Shown here piece by piece: positions 58,401-64,000 of a stretch of DNA of 64,000 nt (position 1 is its first letter; each line of letters starts with the position of its first letter). The DNA is from Anaerolineales bacterium. Its GTDB lineage: Bacteria > Chloroflexota > Anaerolineae > Anaerolineales > Villigracilaceae. The translations under genes were made by a program, and so were the position numbers. Under the pieces are notes generated by a model. The model was not told the DNA's origin. It searched no databases and saw only the letters and a list, made by a program, of their open reading frames with translations. The stretch spans positions 1 through 64,000 of the forward strand of contig JACZJC010000059.1 of assembly GCA_014860745.1 (NCBI GenBank), in the 5' to 3' direction.

Positions 58401-59201
58401 ATTCGCAATGAAGGCATTCAATCCTACGCCCACTTCCCGATCGTCGTGGATGGAAAAGTGGTGGCAATCTTCAACGTGGCATACACTCGCCCGAACGCGC
58501 TCCACGAAGACTCCATCCGCCTTTTCACCGCGCTGGCCAACCGCGCATCTTTGGCAATCGCAAACATGGAATTATTCGAACAGACGAAGGACCTGGCAGT
58601 GATGGAGGAACGCAACCGCCTCGCCCGTGACCTGCATGACAGCGCCAAACAAAAGGCTTTTGCCGCGCTCGCGCAGTTGGGGACCGCCAACGGCATCATC
58701 AGGACCAAGCCGGAAGAAGTCATCCCGCATCTGAACGAGGCGGAAACACTCGTCTATGAGGTGATCCAGGAACTGACCTTCCTCATCCAGGAGATATACC
58801 CGATCGCCCTGCAGGAAAAAGGCCTGCCGACCACATTGCGGGAATATGTCTTCGAGTGGGAAAATCGCAACGATGCAGTGGTCAACCTCACGGTCCAGAA
58901 CGAGCGGCCGCTCCCACTGGAAGTGGAACAGGCTGTGTATCGTTTCATCCAGGAGGCGCTTGCCAACGTTTCACGTCACAGCAAGGCGGGGCGGGTGGAT
59001 ATCTCGGTGGTTTATAATCCAGAATCGCTGCAGGTCATCGTCGCTGACGACGGCCATGGTTTCGACATGAATCAAAAGGCAAAAGGCATGGGCTTCCGTT
59101 CGATGCGTGAACGTATCAGCAGCATTCGCGGAACAGTTCAAATTCAAAGCGCGCCCGGGCAGGGGACACGCCTGATAGCGCAATTACCGATAAAAGGCTG
59201 A
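55491..59201 (+). CDS. two-component sensor: Reg_prop beta-propeller, Y_Y_Y, TM, GAF, HisKA_3, HATPase
   Basis: Many LWVGT..GLNRF(D) repeats; YAYLLENFDEGWNYIGAKHSSRYTNLPGGTYTLKLRGSNSDG; RLARDLHDSAKQKAFAALAQL. Confidence 0.96.
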   Translation: MKYRIEKILLFIILAITLSACVANTPPTSTESQTPPAPLLPSQPASPNFNRSIRFEHISLEQGLSQSVINVIFQDSKGFLWIGTEDGLNRYDGYSFKVFKPEAENETSLSNRWITSIVEDQDGYIWIGTRQGGLNRFDPRSGLFTVFKHDPNDKNSLSNNRINALYMSENNTLWVGTDSDLDRFNSADETFVHYLGDEDGLENPITALYQDLKGFLWIGVRSNGLYQLDEESNSIKAFTTSNNINTLSDNNITSITEDLDENLWVATQNGLNRFKANTETFARYIHKPETPESISSDALNNLFMDHNGVLWIATNDGLDIYNAQLDQFIHYRHEPSNPGSVSNNLILSIFEDRGNVMWIGTNGGGLNKYNRRQDEFAYYRGDLSNTNSLSGNLISAVFVEPKGTVWVGTLDSGLNRFSPATGEFKQFHHDPSNPNSLSSDQIYSILVDRHGTLWVGTSNALNLFDPNTGVSRRFEPLDDENSLSGVPVYAIYEDRRGNIWLGTNEGLDQFNPVTETFTNYRYESQNPNSLSDSQVVAIKEDLQGDLWVGTMDGGLNRFEYGGGNFIRYQNRRGDPKSLSNDTILSIYESKNGTLWVGTAGGGLNRYDFKTDSFTSFTEKDGLPNNVINGILEDPENNLWLSTNYGLSRFNPFTLEFRNYTVSDGLQSNEFNSNAHAITPHGEMYFGGINGINFFDPLSITTDNYVPPIVLTSLTQNGEPMTTEVRVEALEEITLQWPNNSFEFEFAALSYSQPNKNQYAYLLENFDEGWNYIGAKHSSRYTNLPGGTYTLKLRGSNSDGTWNNQGHSIRITVIPPVWETWWFRGLFILTFGTVVAAGYRWRVKTIESRNRQLENLVQRRTSDLEKRTRDIEALYEADERIIRNVTLNQVFQTLVDVSVSVLKADRSVVFVWNEEKKKILPYISRGFQPETLYALNFDDGEGMAGKAMMTGEAVIVADLNINTLRGDLQTVIRNEGIQSYAHFPIVVDGKVVAIFNVAYTRPNALHEDSIRLFTALANRASLAIANMELFEQTKDLAVMEERNRLARDLHDSAKQKAFAALAQLGTANGIIRTKPEEVIPHLNEAETLVYEVIQELTFLIQEIYPIALQEKGLPTTLREYVFEWENRNDAVVNLTVQNERPLPLEVEQAVYRFIQEALANVSRHSKAGRVDISVVYNPESLQVIVADDGHGFDMNQKAKGMGFRSMRERISSIRGTVQIQSAPGQGTRLIAQLPIKG

Positions 59202-59218
59202 AAGCAGGAGTAATTATC

Positions 59219-59890
59219 ATGAAACATCATCGCACAACCATCTTGATCGCAGACGACCATGAAGTGGTACGGAACGGGATTCGTTCCTACCTTGAAACGA
59301 TTTCCGATTTTCAGGTAGTGGGTGAATCGGCCTCCGGGGAGGAAACGCTCAGCATGGTTGCGGAGTTGATTCCGGATATTGTCCTTTTGGACCTGATCAT
59401 GCCTGGCATGGACGGGATCGAAACCACACGGCGGGTAAAGCAGGTCAGCCCGCGTTCGCAGGTGGTGGTATTGACTTCCTATCATGAGGATGTGCATATT
59501 TTTCCCGCGCTCAAAGCGGGGGCCATTTCCTACATTCTCAAGGATATGAAAATGGAAAAACTGGTGGAAGTGCTTCACCGGGCTGTGCAGGGGGAGGTTA
59601 CGCTTCATCCGCGGGTGGCAGCCCGTGTCCTCCAGAATATTCGCGGCGAAAACAGCGGAGAGCAGCCGCTTTTCACCGAGCTGACCGATCGCGAGACGGA
59701 CGTATTGAAACTGATTGCAAACGGACTGACGAACAGCCAGATCGCCGAAAAACTTGTCATCAGCGAAAATACGGTGAAGGGGCACGTCAGCAATATCCTC
59801 AGCAAACTGCATCTTGCAGACCGCACTCAGGTGGCTGTATATGCCTGGCAGCAGGGAATAGTGAACAGGAATAGTACAACAAAGGGTTAA
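59219..59890 (+). CDS. NarL/LuxR-family response regulator
   Basis: REC domain plus LTDRETDVLKLIANGLTNSQIAEKLVISENTVKGHVSNILSKL. Confidence 0.96.
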   Translation: MKHHRTTILIADDHEVVRNGIRSYLETISDFQVVGESASGEETLSMVAELIPDIVLLDLIMPGMDGIETTRRVKQVSPRSQVVVLTSYHEDVHIFPALKAGAISYILKDMKMEKLVEVLHRAVQGEVTLHPRVAARVLQNIRGENSGEQPLFTELTDRETDVLKLIANGLTNSQIAEKLVISENTVKGHVSNILSKLHLADRTQVAVYAWQQGIVNRNSTTKG

Positions 59891-59914
59891 CCTGCGAAAT
59901 TAGCCGCTTAAACG

Positions 59915-59948
59915 AAAGGACACTGCCATGCGGGGCAGTGTCCTTTTT
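59915..59948. terminator. rho-independent terminator, bidirectional
   Basis: AAAGGACACTGCC-ATGCGG-GGCAGTGTCCTTTTT. Confidence 0.9.
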
Positions 59949-59966
59949 ATCAACCTTGGGTGGTCT

Positions 59967-60716
59967 CTATTGACCCATTTCAGCCAACGCCGCTTCGATC
60001 TGCTGTTGGAAGACTTCAAAGGTCTGTGCGCCTTCGATCAGGGCGGTCTTTTCCTCGCCATTGACGGTATAGGTCAGGATGAAGGAGGGAGTTGCTTGAA
60101 TACCCGCACTGATGCCGTCTTTCATATCCTCTTCGATGAGGTCCTTGTATTTTCTGTCATTGAAACAAGTGTTGAACTCGTCCATGTTTAAATCAAGTTT
60201 TTCCGCAAAGGCCACAAGACGCCGGTCGGCGAACGCGCCTACATTCTCACCGGCCTGGTTGGCAAAAATGATGTCGTGCATTTCCCAGAATTTACCCTGG
60301 TCGCCTGCGCAATACGCCGCCTCGGCAGATGACGCAGATTCTGCGCCAATGAACTCTCCGAAGGAACGGTAGACAAAATAAACCGTTCCATTTTCAACAT
60401 AGGTTTTTATTAAAGCCTCTTCCGTGTTTTCGTAGAAAACTCGGCAGAAAGGACACTGGAAATCCGAGTATTCATAGATCTTAATCGGGGCGTTTGGGTC
60501 TCCCACGGCGTTGAAATTTACATTTGGACGGTTAATCTCCGGCGCGGAAGCAACCTCACCTGCGGGCTTGAACATGGGATAGATGAACAAAAAAGCCACC
60601 AGGATCGCGCCGACGGAGATCAAGCCGATGGCGATCAGACGTGAACGCTGTTCCTTCCGCCGGATCTGCTCTCTGCGCGCCTGTCGTTTGCTCATTTCTT
60701 TCTCTTTACTGGTCAT
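59967..60716 (-). CDS. DsbA-family thioredoxin-fold membrane-anchored protein
   Basis: YSDFQCPFCRVFYENTE (CPFC active site), N-terminal TM. Confidence 0.92.
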   Translation of the reverse strand: MTSKEKEMSKRQARREQIRRKEQRSRLIAIGLISVGAILVAFLFIYPMFKPAGEVASAPEINRPNVNFNAVGDPNAPIKIYEYSDFQCPFCRVFYENTEEALIKTYVENGTVYFVYRSFGEFIGAESASSAEAAYCAGDQGKFWEMHDIIFANQAGENVGAFADRRLVAFAEKLDLNMDEFNTCFNDRKYKDLIEEDMKDGISAGIQATPSFILTYTVNGEEKTALIEGAQTFEVFQQQIEAALAEMGQ

Positions 60717-60801
60717 GCTAACTCCTCAAGTTTTAATGAATGGTTGTAAATTTTCCCATTTGAAAGGGGATTTGTCTAGGAAAGGGTTAATATGCTCTTA
60801 T

Positions 60802-61641
60802 TTATTCATGGAGGCGTGCATCCATCCAGAGAGTCATGGTTTTGAAAACTTCCACCTGCTCGGGCTCATTGTGAAGCTCATGATAAGCGCCTTCCCACAT
60901 AACCAGTGTGCTTTTTTCCTTTAGGGGAGCGGCAAACTCCGTACTGCTGGATGGGAAATCGATTTCGTCCGCTTTGCCGTGCATGAGCAATAAAGGCAGG
61001 GAAAACTCACCGGCATGTTCCAATGTCCACCTGGTGACGCCAAGCATCACCTTGCCAAAGCCAAGGGAAATTTTATCATGCACAAGCGGGTCATTCCGGT
61101 AGGCTTCCACGACTGCTTTATTTCTCGAAAGCGCAGCAGTATTCAATCCGCTGGGAAGGGTTGTATTCGGCATCAATGATCCAAGCACCTTTGCGGCTAA
61201 AATCTTGGCGGGTTGTTTTTCAAGGGCGGTATGCAGACCGGAACTGGTGGCAATCACTCCTTTTATATTCGGCTTGCGAAGCAAACCATAATGCAGGACC
61301 AGAATCCCGCCGAGGCTGTGTCCATACAAAAAGAGCGGCAGGCCCGGGTAGCGCAGGCGCGCCTGTTCAAGCATCACGTCAATATCCTGCATGAAATCTT
61401 CACTCGAAGAAATATGCCCACGCGGCCCGCTGGAACGTCCATGCCCGCGCAGGTCGCAGGTAAATAAAATGAAACCTTCCTTCCCAAAAGCTTCCGCCAC
61501 ATGCGCATAGCGTGCACTGTGCTCGCCGAGACCATGCACAAGGCATACGACTGCTTTGGGTTGCACGACAGCAGGTTCCCAAACTTGCGCAAAAATTTCC
61601 AAATCATCGCGAGTCTTCCAATTCATTTCCTGATGATTCAT
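60802..61641 (-). CDS. alpha/beta hydrolase (monoacylglycerol lipase-like)
   Basis: VHGLGEHSARYAHVAEAF; LRGHGRSSGPRGH; LYGHSLGGILVLHY. Confidence 0.93.
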   Translation of the reverse strand: MNHQEMNWKTRDDLEIFAQVWEPAVVQPKAVVCLVHGLGEHSARYAHVAEAFGKEGFILFTCDLRGHGRSSGPRGHISSSEDFMQDIDVMLEQARLRYPGLPLFLYGHSLGGILVLHYGLLRKPNIKGVIATSSGLHTALEKQPAKILAAKVLGSLMPNTTLPSGLNTAALSRNKAVVEAYRNDPLVHDKISLGFGKVMLGVTRWTLEHAGEFSLPLLLMHGKADEIDFPSSSTEFAAPLKEKSTLVMWEGAYHELHNEPEQVEVFKTMTLWMDARLHE

Positions 61642-61642
61642 T

Positions 61643-62248
61643 TCATTCTCCAATGGTAAGCTTAAATTCACACTGATGAGCGCCCATGGCCCGGCAGGAA
61701 CGTTCTTCGATATCATAGACCTGGCCATCCGCCCAATATAAACATTCGCGGATCAATCCGAGGGTAACGAAACAGATCGGAGCGGCATCGGTTTGATCTA
61801 AAGTGGTAGGCGAGGTCTGGTCGACCAGAAGCAGGTCAAGGTCGAGGGTATGAACCGTGATGTCCCCTTTTTCCGCGCTCAAAATACGTGCAAGCAATTC
61901 AAGCGCGGGTTTTCGCCGCAGTGATTTTGGAAGTCCGCGCAGAAGTGCGGATTGAGTTTTGATGGCAAGGGAGGAATCGTTCAATAAATTTTTCCAAAGC
62001 TTTGTACCGATCCGCATGAGGATGCCGCGCGCGCCGCGTCCGTAGTAGGTGCGAAGCGCCGATTGCAATGTTGAATAGGCTTTCGAAATGCGCTCGTCGT
62101 CCAGCCCCAAAAAATGAGCCGGGTGCGCCCATTCCTTTGGCAGGCCAGCCTTTGATAATACCGCGGAAAAAGTTTCGTGGCCGATCTCCGTCGAAAGCGC
62201 CTCGACAAACCTTCGCATGATATGGGATGGAAAAGCAGTCTCCTTCAT
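61643..62248 (-). CDS. V4R (4-vinyl reductase)-like domain protein
   Basis: C-terminal EERSCRAMGAHQCEFKLTIGE typical of V4R; N-terminal RRFVEALSTEIGHETFSAVLSKAGLP. Confidence 0.75.
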   Translation of the reverse strand: MKETAFPSHIMRRFVEALSTEIGHETFSAVLSKAGLPKEWAHPAHFLGLDDERISKAYSTLQSALRTYYGRGARGILMRIGTKLWKNLLNDSSLAIKTQSALLRGLPKSLRRKPALELLARILSAEKGDITVHTLDLDLLLVDQTSPTTLDQTDAAPICFVTLGLIRECLYWADGQVYDIEERSCRAMGAHQCEFKLTIGE

Positions 62249-63108
62249 GAACCATCCACAGCATGAACGAGCACAGGGAAATATTCGCCTGTGCGAACAA
62301 AACCCATCTTTTCATAAAGTGCCAGCGAGGCATGATTATCCGATTGCGTGTTGACCGAAAGTTTATCGATTCGATCTGCAGACAAATATCGGAGCAGATC
62401 ATCCACCAAAGCCCGGCCGACGCCCCTGCCCTGCGCCTCGGGCTGGACCCCAAGCCTGGCCAGGTGCGCGCCAAATGGATTCCCTGTACTGATCTGATAG
62501 CCGATCACGCCCGATTCGTTCTCGGCAACTGTGGCATGCAGCGACTGCGAATACGCTCTTTGCAGCGAATCAACAGTGTTGTGCCAGAAATTACCGAACG
62601 CCACCAGATCCACGCTTGCGATCGTGGGTATATCCGCCTCCTGCATGGGGCGGATTTTGATTTCATACGGGGCGGGGAGCAAACGCGCAGTCTTCACATG
62701 GATTTGTAATAGAACGATTTCCTGTGTTACTTTAAACCTGCTGGCAAGCAGGATATTTTGAAACCACTGTTTCGTAACGATCGCTGTTATTTTAGCCTGT
62801 GGGTTGAAATTCGCAATATCCTCCCGCGCCACCTCCCAAAGAGCCGACCAGACCTCGAGACCAGAAAGTTCCCGCTGAAAAGAAAAAAGCCTGATCCAGG
62901 CTACATGCTGCGGGTCTTCCGGACAGGCAAGGGCGGCAATGATGCGTCCGTTATCCTCCAACACCCAGTAATTCCTTGAACCGATCCATTCGAGGGCAGA
63001 CCGCCAATCCAGATGGCGGTGGGTATTTGCTTCATGAAAAATGAGACTTGCGATCTGGCGGTGGTCCTCCCCGATCGCAGGGCGTATCTTCAAATTAAGG
63101 TTGATCAT
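62245..63108 (-). CDS. GNAT-family N-acetyltransferase
   Basis: LARLGVQPEAQGRGVGRALVDDLL...NTQSDNHASLALYEKMGFVRTGE. Confidence 0.93.
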   Translation of the reverse strand: MINLNLKIRPAIGEDHRQIASLIFHEANTHRHLDWRSALEWIGSRNYWVLEDNGRIIAALACPEDPQHVAWIRLFSFQRELSGLEVWSALWEVAREDIANFNPQAKITAIVTKQWFQNILLASRFKVTQEIVLLQIHVKTARLLPAPYEIKIRPMQEADIPTIASVDLVAFGNFWHNTVDSLQRAYSQSLHATVAENESGVIGYQISTGNPFGAHLARLGVQPEAQGRGVGRALVDDLLRYLSADRIDKLSVNTQSDNHASLALYEKMGFVRTGEYFPVLVHAVDGS

Positions 63109-63626
63109 TTGATAAAACGAAGGAAGAATCTCAGAATTCGTTCAAAAAATCCCGGCGTCTTTTTGGCTTCCAGAGACCCCATCATTTTAAAGGCGGATTC
63201 GGTTATCCTGCCCGACTTCAATTTAAGAGCGGCAGCGGATTTCATGACCATGGCGCGCAGGTCGCCTTCATCCGCCTGCCTGAATAATTCAGCCGAACGT
63301 TCGTAATTTTCAATGGCATCGTCAGTTCGATTCAAGCCTTCCAGCGCGGCGGCAATGTTTCCCAGCGCCATGGCTTGCCGTTTTATATCCCCGCTCTCTT
63401 CAAAAATTTTATCCGTTCCGAGCGCGGCATCCAGCGACTCCTGCGGCCTGCCGGCTTGCAGCAGGGCCACGCTCATGTTGTTTTTCATCTCTGCGGCCAT
63501 TAACCCCGCCCGCCCCAGAGTATATCCTTCCGCGGCCTGGCGGAATAATTCGGCAGCTTCCCCGAATTTTTTATTCACAAACGCCTGCTTGCCCTGCGCT
63601 TCAAGTTGATTGGGTTCGAATGTCAT
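63105..63626 (-). CDS. TPR-like protein
   Basis: KQAFVNKKFGEAAELFRQAAEGY...; ALGNIAAALEGLNRTDDAIENYERSAELFRQ. Confidence 0.85.
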   Translation of the reverse strand: MTFEPNQLEAQGKQAFVNKKFGEAAELFRQAAEGYTLGRAGLMAAEMKNNMSVALLQAGRPQESLDAALGTDKIFEESGDIKRQAMALGNIAAALEGLNRTDDAIENYERSAELFRQADEGDLRAMVMKSAAALKLKSGRITESAFKMMGSLEAKKTPGFFERILRFFLRFIK

Positions 63627-63652
63627 GGAATTTAATATTTTGTGTTGAATTT

Positions 63653-63991
63653 CTATAACGTAATATCGAGCAGACCTTCCGCAACCGAGCGCAATTTTTC
63701 ACGCGACATATCGCTCATCTTCATTGCCAGTTCGAGGTAAGGACGGTTCACAGGCTGGCAGACAAAGGCCTGCATCTCTGCCGGGAGCTCGATGAATTTC
63801 TGCATGGCACGCTGGTTATTCAGCCACAGACCGACCGGTCCGCTTTGATCGAAGAAGACATCGATGCGGCTTCCCAGCACCGTCAAAATCGATTCAAGCT
63901 CCGGCACCGTAATGGCTTTCTCCCCCAGTTCATAGGCTTTCAGTTTCGACTGAGAAATCCCGACCTCGGTTGCAATCTGGCGGATGGACAT
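63653..63991 (-). CDS. XRE-family helix-turn-helix protein; N-terminus may lie beyond the window
   Basis: MSIRQIATEVGISQSKLKAYELGEKAITVPELESILTVLG. Confidence 0.85.
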   Translation of the reverse strand: MSIRQIATEVGISQSKLKAYELGEKAITVPELESILTVLGSRIDVFFDQSGPVGLWLNNQRAMQKFIELPAEMQAFVCQPVNRPYLELAMKMSDMSREKLRSVAEGLLDITL

Positions 63992-64000
63992 GTTCGCGTT

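Overview
The window looks like a chromosomal segment of an Anaerolineae-like Chloroflexota bacterium (inferred from gene content and T/P-rich lipoprotein linkers, not proven). It is gene-dense with no rRNA, tRNA or CRISPR that I could see. Recognisable content: 3' end of a UDP-GlcNAc 2-epimerase gene; a selenocysteine-containing selD that the ORF track truncates; a CNNM/CorC-type protein; dinB (Pol IV); polA; a TetR/HlyD/ABC efflux operon interrupted by a four-helix-bundle gene; a five-GAF hybrid histidine kinase; a Na+-pumping methylmalonyl-CoA/oxaloacetate decarboxylase-type operon; a 7TM-PAS-GGDEF protein; a peptide-type ABC importer operon; a beta-propeller two-component system; and assorted secreted proteins. 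Most notable observations: (1) a REC-like + Roadblock/LC7-like protein fused to an IS200/TnpA-type (Y1) transposase domain that has lost its HUH motif (38900-40540); (2) a four-helix-bundle (S23/IVP-like) gene flanked by inverted GTCAAAG-type repeats inside an efflux operon (20217-20697); (3) selD with in-frame UGA and a bSECIS-like hairpin (3349-4428); (4) three unrelated palindromic repeat families, one of them inserted in frame in an ABC ATPase gene.
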